64,000 nucleotides of DNA from Rahnella inusitata (GTDB lineage: Bacteria > Pseudomonadota > Gammaproteobacteria > Enterobacterales > Enterobacteriaceae). The notes beneath the pieces were generated by a model, which saw only the letters and a list, made by a program, of their open reading frames with translations, had not been told where the DNA came from and made no database searches. The translations under genes and the position numbers were made by a program. How positions within the stretch are numbered: position 1 is the first letter of the stretch; every line of letters begins with the position of its first letter. Positions 20,001 to 27,591 of the stretch are shown piece after piece. The stretch is from contig NZ_JYDE01000002.1 of assembly GCF_003263515.1 (NCBI RefSeq), forward strand, positions 62,001 through 126,000, written 5' to 3'.

Positions 20001-20147
20001 CACCGAGACGACGGCGGTTTTGATGGTAAACGCCGGATCTTCCAGCCGCCCGATGTTTAACAATGCCATCAACCCGCCCACGCCGAGCAGCAGGATCACC
20101 AGCCATACGCGCGTCGGGTTATTGATAAAGCTGTCGTTGATGCCCAT
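17082..20147 (-). CDS. RND family efflux transporter, inner-membrane pump
   Basis: A 1,021-residue proton-driven exporter of the AcrB superfamily, in the branch with short names such as VexF/MexK-like. It shows the N-terminal first span, two large periplasmic loops, the conserved VQYPGASSQQVEEEV region and the duplicated half-structure. In the proton-relay span the AcrB pair Asp-Asp reads Asp-Asn (MLVDNAIVVVEG), and the relay Lys of span 10 reads Arg (GMLIRNGIVLVEE); both occur in this branch and do not imply loss of function. Start at ATG 20,147, which overlaps the adaptor's TGA; a GTG lies three bases before. No outer-membrane channel gene is next to it, so it probably uses TolC. Substrates are unknown. 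Confidence 0.92.
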   Translation of the reverse strand: MGINDSFINNPTRVWLVILLLGVGGLMALLNIGRLEDPAFTIKTAVVSVQYPGASSQQVEEEVTLPLENALQRLPYVDNITSISAVGLSQITVNIDSRYHSSELPQIWDELRRRVNDATLQFPPGVSAPFVNDDFGDVYGYFFSIYGDSFTNPELRKYAEQLRRELVLVPGVGKVAIGGILPEQVTIEISRAKMAAYGVTLARLSTVLNQQNRVSDAGSMTVGSESIRLHPTGGFQNIDELNNVLISPAGSTHSIYLRDIAVISQGVSDHPGNIYHANGRNALTLGVSYIPGVNVMNIGHAIEAKMKALQAEKPAGIQLKVFYDQAAEVKKSVDGFIINFLMALAIVVGTLLIFMGLRSGIIIAVSLALNVLGTLLIMYLFGIELQRISLGALIIALSMLVDNAIVVVEGVLISRQQGNPLLNAISHIIKRSALPLLGATVIAILAFAPIGLSQDSTGEYCKSLFQVLLISLMLSWVTALTLTPVLVKWAFANMPVVQKKPDEQADPYGGWIFRVYRRLLNALLIRQTVTLVVLAALLVASVWGFSFVRQNFFPSSNTPIFFVDLWLPYGTDINYTAKIAGEIEKNINGQEGVENTVTTVGQGGMRFILTYNGQRQYSNYAQIMVRMDDQRKIAGLVQRTEQEIHQNFPEVNARLKRIMFGPSGDSAIEVRIKGSDPDTLRNIASQVDQIILDDGAADGVRNDWQDRSKMVRPTFSPYLGRELGVDRAEVDSALQLNFSGSTAGIYRDGSTLMPVVLRPPADERLDVDHMANIMVWSQTRQQFIPLSNVVSEFRVEWEDPLIMRRDRMRMLTVQTDPDAATGETSGDMLARIKPSVEALKLPHGYSIEWGGDAENSAEAQQGLFTTLPIGFLMMFIITVLMFSSLKNAIAIWLTVPLALIGVTFGFLLTGIPFGFMALIGLLSLSGMLIRNGIVLVEEINQQKKVKSQAEAIVYAATSRLRPILLTAFTTVLGLAPLLLDVFFQSMAVVIMFGLGFATVLTLLVLPVIYNCFHREGQRSQQ

Positions 20148-21247
20148 CACAGACCCCGTTCCCGCGTCCAGATGCGTACCGGTTGCTGCGCGTGTAATTC
20201 ACCCACGCCCGCGGCTACCACCCTGTCTCCTTTCTCAAGCCCGGCGGTGATTTCAATCCCCCGCGACGTCATCTCACCCACCGTCACCTTTCGGTCTTCG
20301 ACGTGCAGTTTGTCGCCTTCTCCGGCAATCAGCCAGACGTGTGCCTGATTGCGCTGCTGGCTGTCCGGGTTAAAGACCGCCTCCACCGGAACAACCAGCG
20401 TGTTGTCAGGCGTTGCGGTGGCGAGGTTTGCCGGATTGACGGTCACCGTGCCGCTCAGCCCGGCCACCGCCGGGAAGTTTTCCGGGCGCGGCATGGTCAG
20501 CGTGACCTGCCACGTTAACGTGTTCGCCTCGCTGCTGGCGGTGTGTTCTTTATAACTGGCGGTGAAATCGCGGCCGGGAAGGGTGTTGATACGCACTAAC
20601 GGGCGATACTGCGCGTTACGGATATCCAGACTGGTGAACAGGTTTTCCGGCACGCTGAAAATGACATCCAGCACATCGGCGCGGCTGAGCGTGGCGACCG
20701 GTTGCCCGGCGGCAATCACCTGATGATTACGCACGTTCAGCCGGGCGATAACGCCGCTGAACGGGGCGACCAGATTCAAATCATTCAGTTCTTCCTGCGC
20801 AATTTTCAACGCGGCGAGGGCAGAATCCCGGCTGGCTTTGTGAACTTCCAGTTCGGCCTGTGACACCACGTGCCGGCGGGCCAGCGTCTGGTAACGTTCG
20901 AACTGGCGCTGGGCCAGCGTGGACGCACTCCGGCGATCGTTCAGCCGCTGGCGGGCATCATTATTGGAGAGACGGGCGAGAATTTGCCCCTGTTTCACCG
21001 CCTGGCCTTCGCGTACGTCTAAGGCATCGAGCTGGCCGGGGCGTTTGAAGGCGATGTCGGTGTTATCACCGGCCAGGATCCGTGCCGGAAAGACCCGTGT
21101 ACTGGCCAGACTTACGGCCTCTGCCGTTGCCACTTTGACCTGGCGCGGTAAGACCGGCGCATCCGGAGTTTTCTGATCGCAGGCGCTTATCAATAAAGCG
21201 ATGACCAGCGTGAGAGAAAAACGAGTTTTCAAAATACTTCCCCTCAT
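20147..21247 (-). CDS. RND periplasmic adaptor lipoprotein (membrane fusion protein)
   Basis: A 366-residue membrane fusion protein that links an RND pump to an outer-membrane channel. A lipoprotein signal ends in the lipobox LISAC, so the mature protein is probably lipid-anchored in the inner membrane. The barrel-sandwich half-motif (VREGQAVKQGQILARL) and its partner (APFSGVIARLNVRNHQVIAAGQPVATL) flank a helical hairpin rich in Arg, Gln and Ala. The open frame starts at ATG 21,247, but a TTG at 21,232 is preceded by AGGGG seven bases upstream and would give the more typical MKTRFSLTLVIALLISAC leader; both starts are possible. First gene of the three-gene pump operon; overlaps the pump start. 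Confidence 0.92.
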   Translation of the reverse strand: MRGSILKTRFSLTLVIALLISACDQKTPDAPVLPRQVKVATAEAVSLASTRVFPARILAGDNTDIAFKRPGQLDALDVREGQAVKQGQILARLSNNDARQRLNDRRSASTLAQRQFERYQTLARRHVVSQAELEVHKASRDSALAALKIAQEELNDLNLVAPFSGVIARLNVRNHQVIAAGQPVATLSRADVLDVIFSVPENLFTSLDIRNAQYRPLVRINTLPGRDFTASYKEHTASSEANTLTWQVTLTMPRPENFPAVAGLSGTVTVNPANLATATPDNTLVVPVEAVFNPDSQQRNQAHVWLIAGEGDKLHVEDRKVTVGEMTSRGIEITAGLEKGDRVVAAGVGELHAQQPVRIWTRERGL

Positions 21248-21513
21248 TGAACAACGCGCGAAATAATAAATACAAACAATATATGCAGGGATTTACATGT
21301 AATCTTACTGACTTATTTCATCATGTCTGCATTCCGTTATGACGGGTGTGAGCTGTTGTTTTTATTTGTTTATTCGTTTTTCCGGGCAGGTAATTAACAC
21401 TATTTAACACGGTATATTATAGTTTATACAGCTTTACGTATCTTGCCAGAAACCTGCACGATAATTCGTTTGTTATTCTCTTATTCGTGAACCATTTCAG
21501 GGGTCAAAGGATT

Positions 21514-24225
21514 ATGGATAATACAACGCCACAGGCTGCACAACCGTCGTCATCGGATAAACTTTGGTATCAGCTGAGCGTAGAAGAAAGCCTCGCTGGC
21601 CTGCAATCCGGGCTCTCAGGGCTGACTGCCGAGGAAGCACAAAATAAACTCAGGCAATATGGCCCGAATGTGTTGCCTCAAAAAGAAGGTAAGTCTTTAT
21701 TTATAAAGTTTATCTCTCACTTCAAAGATATCCTTATTTATATATTACTGGCCGCCGCCGTGGTGACCGGGATCATGGGGCACTGGGTAGACACGCTGGT
21801 GATATTAGGCGTGGCAGTCATTAATGCCCTGATCGGTTTTATTCAGGAAAATAATGCTGAGAAATCATTGAAGAGCATTCAGAATATGCTTTCCAGTGAA
21901 GCGCTGGTATTACGCAGCGGACAACAAGTTACCGTGGGGACCGATGAAATTGTGCCGGGAGATATTGTTCTGCTGCGTCCCGGTGACAAAATCCCTGCCG
22001 ATTTGCGCTTGATCGACGTCCATAACCTGCGTGTTGAAGAAGCCATTCTCACCGGTGAATCGACCGTTGTTTCGAAAAAAACCGATTCGCTGGAGGGGGA
22101 GAAATCCATCGGCGATCGCAAGAACCTCGCTTTCTCGGGCACCATGGTCAGCTCCGGTACCGCCAGCGGGGTGGTTTTTGCCACCGGCGGCCACACCGAA
22201 CTCGGCCATATCAATGAGATGCTTTCCTCGATAGAAGACAACAAAACGCCGCTGCTGGTGCAGATCGACAAACTGGGGAAATCTATTTTCGTCATCATTT
22301 TGTTCATGATGGCGGCGTTACTGATTTTCGGTTATTTGCTGCGCGATATTCCGTTCGGTGAACTGCTGCTTTCTGTCATCAGCCTGGCGGTGGCCGCGGT
22401 GCCGGAAGGGTTACCGGCCATCATCTCGATCATTCTTTCTCTGGGTGTGCAGGCGATGGCGCGTTCCAAAGCCATCATCCGCAAACTGCCGACGGTGGAA
22501 ACGCTGGGCGCGATGTCTGTGATTTGTTCAGATAAAACCGGCACGCTGACCATGAACGAGATGACCGTCAAAGCGGTGATTCTGGCGGACAACGTCTGGA
22601 CGGTGGAAGGCAGCAGTTATGAACCGATGGGGAGTTTTACCCTTGCCGGGCAGGCGACTCCGCAGCCTGCGGACTCTTCGCCGCTGCTGACCCAGTTTCT
22701 GCGCACGGTGGATATGTGTAATGACAGCACGCTGTCGCAGGATGCGCAGGGGCACTGGAAAATTACCGGCGGCCCGACCGAAGGCGCGCTGAAAGTGCTG
22801 GCCGCCAAGGCGCATCTGCCGGAGGTGGCGCATCAGATCAGCAGTAAAATCCCGTTTGATTCACTCTATAAATACATGGCGATCGCCTGCGAGAGAAACG
22901 GCCAGTCACAAGTGATGCTGACCGGCGCGCCGGATGTGCTGCTCAAACTCTGCCAGTTCCAGCAAACACCGGAAGGCGCACAACCGCTGGATCGCGCTTA
23001 CTGGGAATCGGCGATCACGCAATATGCCAGCGAAGGGCTGCGTATGGTGGCGGCGGCCTGGAAGCCGGTCGATCAACCGGTCACCGCGCTCGATCACCCG
23101 GAGCTGAATCAGGGCATGGTGCTGATCGGCATTGCGGGCATGATGGATCCGCCACGGCCTGAGGCGATTGTCGCGATTGCTGAATGTCAGCAGGCGGGGA
23201 TCCGCGTCAAGATGATCACCGGTGATCATCAGGAAACCGCCATGGCTATCGGCAAAATGCTGGGGATTGGCAACAGCGGCAACTCCATTACCGGCTATGA
23301 GCTGGAGCATATGGATGACACGCAGCTCAGAACGGCCGCCGTGCAGTTTGATATCTTTGCGCGCACCAGCCCTGAACATAAACTCCGGCTGGTGAAAGCC
23401 TTGCAGGAAACCGGTGAAATCGTCGGGATGACCGGCGACGGCGTAAACGACGCCCCCGCGCTGAAGCAGGCTAACGTCGGTATTGCGATGGGGATAAAAG
23501 GGACGGAGGTCACCAAAGAATCTGCCGATATGATCCTGGTTGACGACAACTTTGCCACCATCGCCAACGCGGTCAGGGAAGGGCGTCGGGTTTACGACAA
23601 CCTGAAGAAAACCATTCTGTTCATCATGCCGACCAACCTTGCGCAAGGGTTGCTGATCATCATCGCGATCCTGATGGGCAATCTTTTGCCGCTGACGCCG
23701 GTACAAATCCTGTGGATGAACATGGCGACGTCAGCCACGCTCTCCTTCGGGCTGGCGTTTGAGAAAGCGGAAAGCCGCGTTATGCGCCGCCCGCCGCGTA
23801 ACGTCAGCGCGCATGTGATGGATAAATACGCCATCTGGCGCGTGGCCTTCGTCGGTTTACTGATTTCCATCAGCGCCTTTATCCTTGAGGCGTGGCTGCA
23901 ACCCCGTGGCTATGAACCGGAATTCATCCGCACCGTGTTGTTGCAAACGCTGGTAACCGCGCAATGGGTTTACATGATCAACTGCCGCGATTCGGATAAT
24001 TTCTCCCTCAGCCGTGGTTTGCTGCAAAACAAAGGGATCTGGATTGTCACTGTCGTGCTGTTTGCCCTGCAGGCGATCATCATCTACGTCCCGCTGATGA
24101 ACACATTGTTCGGCACACGTCCGCTGCCGTTCATCTACTGGATCATCGGATTGCTGATTGGCGTCGCGCTGTTTGTGATTGTCGAGATAGAAAAGGTCCT
24201 GACACGGGGATGGCGGAAGGCGTGA
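21514..24225 (+). CDS. P-type cation-transporting ATPase (P2-like)
   Basis: A 903-residue P-type ATPase with an N-terminal cation ATPase domain, actuator motif LTGES, phosphorylation motif DKTGTLT (Asp340), and hinge motif TGDGVNDAPAL. Span 4 has PEGLP (Glu298), as in Ca2+ and Na+/K+ pumps of the P2 class. Span 6 reads NMATSATLSF, with Asn736 kept but Ser740 where SERCA-type Ca2+ pumps have the ion-binding Asp. The transported ion is therefore uncertain. Transcribed divergently from the RND operon, with a 265-base region between them. The frame is open from GTG 21,487, but ATG 21,514 gives the usual N-terminus. High-GC, chromosome-like composition. Confidence 0.9.
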   Translation: MDNTTPQAAQPSSSDKLWYQLSVEESLAGLQSGLSGLTAEEAQNKLRQYGPNVLPQKEGKSLFIKFISHFKDILIYILLAAAVVTGIMGHWVDTLVILGVAVINALIGFIQENNAEKSLKSIQNMLSSEALVLRSGQQVTVGTDEIVPGDIVLLRPGDKIPADLRLIDVHNLRVEEAILTGESTVVSKKTDSLEGEKSIGDRKNLAFSGTMVSSGTASGVVFATGGHTELGHINEMLSSIEDNKTPLLVQIDKLGKSIFVIILFMMAALLIFGYLLRDIPFGELLLSVISLAVAAVPEGLPAIISIILSLGVQAMARSKAIIRKLPTVETLGAMSVICSDKTGTLTMNEMTVKAVILADNVWTVEGSSYEPMGSFTLAGQATPQPADSSPLLTQFLRTVDMCNDSTLSQDAQGHWKITGGPTEGALKVLAAKAHLPEVAHQISSKIPFDSLYKYMAIACERNGQSQVMLTGAPDVLLKLCQFQQTPEGAQPLDRAYWESAITQYASEGLRMVAAAWKPVDQPVTALDHPELNQGMVLIGIAGMMDPPRPEAIVAIAECQQAGIRVKMITGDHQETAMAIGKMLGIGNSGNSITGYELEHMDDTQLRTAAVQFDIFARTSPEHKLRLVKALQETGEIVGMTGDGVNDAPALKQANVGIAMGIKGTEVTKESADMILVDDNFATIANAVREGRRVYDNLKKTILFIMPTNLAQGLLIIIAILMGNLLPLTPVQILWMNMATSATLSFGLAFEKAESRVMRRPPRNVSAHVMDKYAIWRVAFVGLLISISAFILEAWLQPRGYEPEFIRTVLLQTLVTAQWVYMINCRDSDNFSLSRGLLQNKGIWIVTVVLFALQAIIIYVPLMNTLFGTRPLPFIYWIIGLLIGVALFVIVEIEKVLTRGWRKA

Positions 24226-24284
24226 TTCAAAGTATGAGACGAATAATCGAACGGAGTTCGATGGAGAGTCCGTACCCCTAAAAG

Positions 24285-24310
24285 CAAAAAACCAGCCGTT
24301 AGGCTGGTTT
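24285..24310 (-). terminator. Terminator of the tRNA-Phe gene
   Basis: On the minus strand a nine-base-pair stem (AAACCAGCC with its complement) and a four-base loop are followed by a run of six T. It lies ten bases beyond the tRNA 3' end. Confidence 0.85.
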
Positions 24311-24319
24311 CTTTAAATA

Positions 24320-24395
24320 TGGTGCCCGGACTCGGAATCGAACCAAGGACACAGGGATTTTCAATCCCTTGCTCTACCGACTGAGCTATCCGGGC
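24320..24395 (-). tRNA. tRNA-Phe (anticodon GAA), CCA encoded
   Basis: A 76-base tRNA on the minus strand. The acceptor arm starts GCCCGGAT and ends ATCCGGGCACCA-like pairing (GTCCGGGCACCA), with D-loop AGCTCAGTCGGTAGAGC, anticodon loop TTGAAAA (GAA) and T-arm GGTTCGATTCC. It matches enterobacterial tRNA-Phe nearly base for base. Its position next to speC corresponds to pheV of E. coli, a common insertion site for genomic islands. The 3' end points towards the P-type ATPase, RND pump and exopolysaccharide genes. Confidence 0.98.
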
Positions 24396-25092
24396 AACGC
24401 GGCGCATTAAACCGTATTGGGCATGTGTCGTCAACGGGTTTTTATGACAAACGGCGGGTTGGTCACCCGAGTGATGTTTTTTACAACGATTTGCCGCTTT
24501 TCCCTTCAACGTCTTCACTGAGCCACGAAAGCCTCTGCGGCGTGAGAAATTTCGCGCTGCGGCGGTGTCGCATTCTGTAAGAATTTGGCGCTATGTTCAG
24601 GGTTGAACAGGGGGTAAAAAGATGACATTATTGCGCCGATTTATTAAACAACTCCCGTTCCCGTTTTCACGCGACAGCTCAAGAGGGTTGCGGCATGGCT
24701 GGTTTATCACATCGCGCTTTATGTTTTTTCTCTCAGCGCAGAACACATCTGATGATGATCTCCGGGTGCTGTAAACACCACGATTTCAGTTTTCCTCCTT
24801 TTGCAGATCCTTTCATGCGGTAAGGCTACCGTTTGCCCGCTGTAGGCATTATTAAAAACAGAGAATTCACTTCCTGCTCTGATTTTACTGTTGTCTATCA
24901 GACGTGGCTGAGCCTGAAACGCCAACTGTCACCACCTTGCCGCACCGGCATCGTCCCGTCACACTCGACGTCTCACTCAGGCCAACGTCAATTGCCGGGC
25001 TGGACTCTGCGCATTGTTTTCTTATGACGGAAGTGCCAGCTCATTGCCGTGCCCTGTGGCACACCCTCTTACTTAACCGTTTGAGAGTCTGA
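24396..25092. other. Long non-coding region between tRNA-Phe and speC
   Basis: About 700 bases. The left end (24,396-24,600) should hold the tRNA-Phe promoter. The rest is the speC leader. The only frame with a good ribosome site is a 50-codon frame at 24,622-24,774 (described separately). Several C-rich, T-rich stretches follow (24,790-25,090) without a clear terminator. GAGAG lies about seven bases before the speC ATG. No integrase remnant or direct repeat of the tRNA 3' end was seen here. Confidence 0.6.
24622..24774 (+). CDS. Possible small upstream open frame (50 residues) in the speC leader
   Basis: ATG at 24,622 with AGGGGG eight bases upstream opens a 50-residue frame ending in TAA at 24,774, 318 bases before speC. 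The predicted peptide is basic and aromatic (MTLLRRFIKQLPFPFSRDSS, later GWFITSRFMFFLS). I do not recognise it; it does not resemble the SpeFL arrest peptide of speF. A regulatory leader peptide would fit a polyamine gene, but the frame may be chance. Confidence 0.3.
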   Translation: MTLLRRFIKQLPFPFSRDSSRGLRHGWFITSRFMFFLSAQNTSDDDLRVL

Positions 25093-27255
25093 ATGAAACT
25101 TTTAAAACTTGCAGCAAGCACCTCCGTTTCCCCCTATCTCCAGACCGCGCGTCTGGTGGCTGACCTGCGTCGCGCTGATTTTGCCGACGTCGCCGCCATC
25201 ATTATCTCCGTCGGGGATTTGAACCACGGCAGGCTGGCGGAAATTGAAAAGCTGGGGTTTGGTATTCCCGCGTTTGTCGCTGTGCAGGGAACCGAGCAGG
25301 TTTCGCCTGAGTTTTTACCGGCGCTGAAAGGGGTGATCACCTTATCGGACGCCAATCAGGCGTTTTATGGCGCGCAGATTGAATCCGCGGCGCAGGCCTA
25401 TGAAGAAGCTTTGTTCCCGCCGTTTTTCGACACGCTGAAAAAATATGTCGAAATGGAGAACGCCACCTTCGCCTGCCCTGGGCATCAGGGCGGTGAGTTT
25501 TTCCGTCGCCATCCGGCAGGGCGTCAGTTTTATGATTTCTACGGCCCGAATATTTTCCGCTCTGATATGTGCAATGCTGACGTCAAGCTGGGCGATTTGC
25601 TGATCCACGAAGGCTCGGCGAAAGATGCGCAAAAGTATGCCGCCAAAGTCTTTAACGCGGATAAAACTTATTTCGTTCTAAACGGCACGTCGGCGGCGAA
25701 TAAAGTGGTGACCAATGCACTGCTAACCCGTGGCGATCTGGTGCTGTTCGACCGTAACAACCACAAATCTAATCACCACGGCGCACTGCTCCAGGCGGGC
25801 GCGACGCCGGTGTATCTTGAGACGGCGCGTAACCCATTCGGCTTTATCGGCGGTATCGATGCTGCGTGTTTTGACGAAGATTATTTGCGCAATCAAATCA
25901 AACAGGTTGCGCCGGATCGCGCCGGTGAGAAACGTCCGTTCCGCCTGGCGATTATTCAGCTCGGCACCTACGATGGCACCGTTTACAACGCGCGTCAGGT
26001 GGTCGATAAAATCGGACACCTGTGCGATTACATCCTGTTTGACTCCGCGTGGGTCGGCTACGAGCAATTCATCCCGATGATGAAAGAGTGCTCGCCACTG
26101 TTGCTGGAGCTGAACGAGAACGATCCGGGCATCATTGTCACGCAGTCAGTGCACAAGCAGCAGGCTGGCTTCTCTCAGACGTCGCAAATACACAAAAAAG
26201 ATAACCATATCAAAGGCCAGAAGCGCCATTGCAGCCATAAAAAGCTCAATAATGCTTTCATGATGCACGCCTCCACCAGCCCGTTTTATCCGCTGTTTGC
26301 CGCGCTGGATGTCAATGCGCGTATCCACGCGGGCGGCAGCGGTAAACATATGTGGATGGAATGCGTGAAGCTCGGTATCGAAACCCGCAAGATGCTGCTC
26401 GAACAGTGCTCGATGATTCTGCCGTTCGTGCCGCCGGTTGTTGACGGTATCGCCTGGCAGAACCATGAAACGGAGAAAATGGCCAACGACGTGCGCTTCT
26501 TCGATTTCGTGCCGGGTGAGCGCTGGCATGCCTTCTCCGGCTATGCCGAGAAGCAGTATTTTGTCGACCCGTGCAAACTGCTGCTGACCACGCCGGGCAT
26601 TGATGCAACGACCGGTAAGTACACCGAATTCGGCATTCCGGCGACCATTCTGGCGAACTATCTGCGAGAAAACGGCATTGTGCCGGAGAAGTGCGATCTG
26701 AACTCGATCCTGTTCCTGCTGACGCCGGCAGAAACACCGGCCAAAATGCAGTTGCTGGTCGAAGAAATTGCGCGTTTTGAGCAATATATCGAAGAAGATG
26801 CGCCACTCAGCGAAGTGCTGCCGACGGTGTATCGTAAAAATGAAGATCGTTATCGAAATTACACCATCCGCCAGCTGTGCCAGGAGATGCATAACCTGTA
26901 CGTCAGTTTTGACGTCAAGGAACTGCAAAAAGAGATGTTCCGCGAGAAGAGCTTCCCGCAGGTGGTGATGAACGCGCAGGATGCGCATAACGAGTTTATC
27001 CGCGACAACATTGAGCTGGTGCCGATTGGTGAAGCAGAAGGCCGTATCGCCGCAGAAGGCGCGCTGCCTTATCCTCCGGGCGTACTCTGCGTGGTGCCGG
27101 GCGAACTGTGGGGCGGCGCGGTGCAGCGTTACTTCATGGCGCTGGAAGAGGGCATCAATCTGCTGCCAGGCTTCTCCCCTGAGTTGCAGGGCGTTTATAT
27201 CGAGAAGAAGCCGGTCGGCTGGAAACGCGTGATGGGGTACGTGATAGCGGTGTAA
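25093..27255 (+). CDS. speC: Ornithine decarboxylase
   Basis: A 720-residue PLP-dependent fold-type I amino acid decarboxylase that converts ornithine to putrescine. It has an N-terminal receiver-like wing domain, then the PLP domain with Lys355 in SVHKQQAGFSQTSQIHKKD, matching the Schiff-base lysine of E. coli SpeC, and a C-terminal domain ending GALPYPPGVLCVVPGE and LPGFSPELQGVY. In sequence it lies between biosynthetic SpeC and inducible SpeF; its place next to tRNA-Phe and near mltC is that of speC, and no putrescine exchanger gene (potE) follows. With speA and speB at 50-53 kb, both putrescine routes are encoded in this window. Confidence 0.93.
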   Translation: MKLLKLAASTSVSPYLQTARLVADLRRADFADVAAIIISVGDLNHGRLAEIEKLGFGIPAFVAVQGTEQVSPEFLPALKGVITLSDANQAFYGAQIESAAQAYEEALFPPFFDTLKKYVEMENATFACPGHQGGEFFRRHPAGRQFYDFYGPNIFRSDMCNADVKLGDLLIHEGSAKDAQKYAAKVFNADKTYFVLNGTSAANKVVTNALLTRGDLVLFDRNNHKSNHHGALLQAGATPVYLETARNPFGFIGGIDAACFDEDYLRNQIKQVAPDRAGEKRPFRLAIIQLGTYDGTVYNARQVVDKIGHLCDYILFDSAWVGYEQFIPMMKECSPLLLELNENDPGIIVTQSVHKQQAGFSQTSQIHKKDNHIKGQKRHCSHKKLNNAFMMHASTSPFYPLFAALDVNARIHAGGSGKHMWMECVKLGIETRKMLLEQCSMILPFVPPVVDGIAWQNHETEKMANDVRFFDFVPGERWHAFSGYAEKQYFVDPCKLLLTTPGIDATTGKYTEFGIPATILANYLRENGIVPEKCDLNSILFLLTPAETPAKMQLLVEEIARFEQYIEEDAPLSEVLPTVYRKNEDRYRNYTIRQLCQEMHNLYVSFDVKELQKEMFREKSFPQVVMNAQDAHNEFIRDNIELVPIGEAEGRIAAEGALPYPPGVLCVVPGELWGGAVQRYFMALEEGINLLPGFSPELQGVYIEKKPVGWKRVMGYVIAV

Positions 27256-27270
27256 TGTGTTAATTCCATT

Positions 27271-27300
27271 GTAAATAAAGGGCGAAAGCTCTTTATTTAC
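27271..27300. terminator. Hairpin terminator after speC
   Basis: A 13-base-pair stem with a GAAA tetraloop (GTAAATAAAG on the left arm, CTTTATTTAC on the right, with CGAAAG at the tip). No long T run follows, but the right arm is T-rich. It separates speC from the wza operon. Confidence 0.7.
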
Positions 27301-27591
27301 TTGATTAATAAAGATGGCTTATTGCGAGGTAGTCGCAGGAAATATATATTAGCGTTTAAATTATTATTTATAATGCTTCGTTGATTGCCATATAAATAAT
27401 ATATTAAACATTCCTTATCAATTAGTTGACTTATTGTTTATTTTTGGTATTTTACACGCGGTCATTTAACTAACTCATTATTGTCGATATTTTTATTGAT
27501 TGACTTTTTTATACTCAATTTATTTTAAATCTATTAATGAGCTTTCATATTCGTTTTTTGTTATCGCTATTTAATTCAAGGGAAAGAATGA
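27301..27591. promoter_or_regulatory. AT-rich upstream region of the wza operon
   Basis: About 290 bases of very AT-rich sequence with many A/T tracts between speC and wza, the kind of DNA that H-NS typically binds and silences. A JUMPstart/ops element (core GGCGGTAGC), common before polysaccharide operons, is not present; the closest sequence is GCGAGGTAGTCGC at about 27,324. Several possible -10 hexamers exist, so I do not choose a promoter. Confidence 0.45.

Noticed and set aside
17082..20147. Asp-to-Asn change in the proton-relay span and Lys-to-Arg in span 10 as evidence of an inactive pump
   Set aside because: The same combination is normal in a branch of RND transporters, so it does not show loss of function.
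22906..23706. Long minus-strand open frame opposite the P-type ATPase gene
   Set aside because: Its codons mirror those of a well-supported ATPase, with composition (His, Arg, Gly) typical of antisense frames and no motif.
16010..24319. A direct repeat of the tRNA-Phe 3' end as an island attachment site
   Set aside because: I looked for a second copy of the terminal tRNA sequence to the left and did not see one; a full search with tools could still find a short one.
24833..25092. Overlapping open frames of ~62 residues just before speC
   Set aside because: They have no ribosome site and overlap one another in different frames, which suggests non-coding sequence.
26146..26988. 280-residue minus-strand frame opposite speC
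   Set aside because: Antisense shadow of a highly conserved gene; no start signal, no motif.
27301..27591. Possible JUMPstart/ops element before wza
   Set aside because: Only a partial resemblance (GCGAGGTAGTCGC) to the ops core GGCGGTAGC was found, so it is not called.
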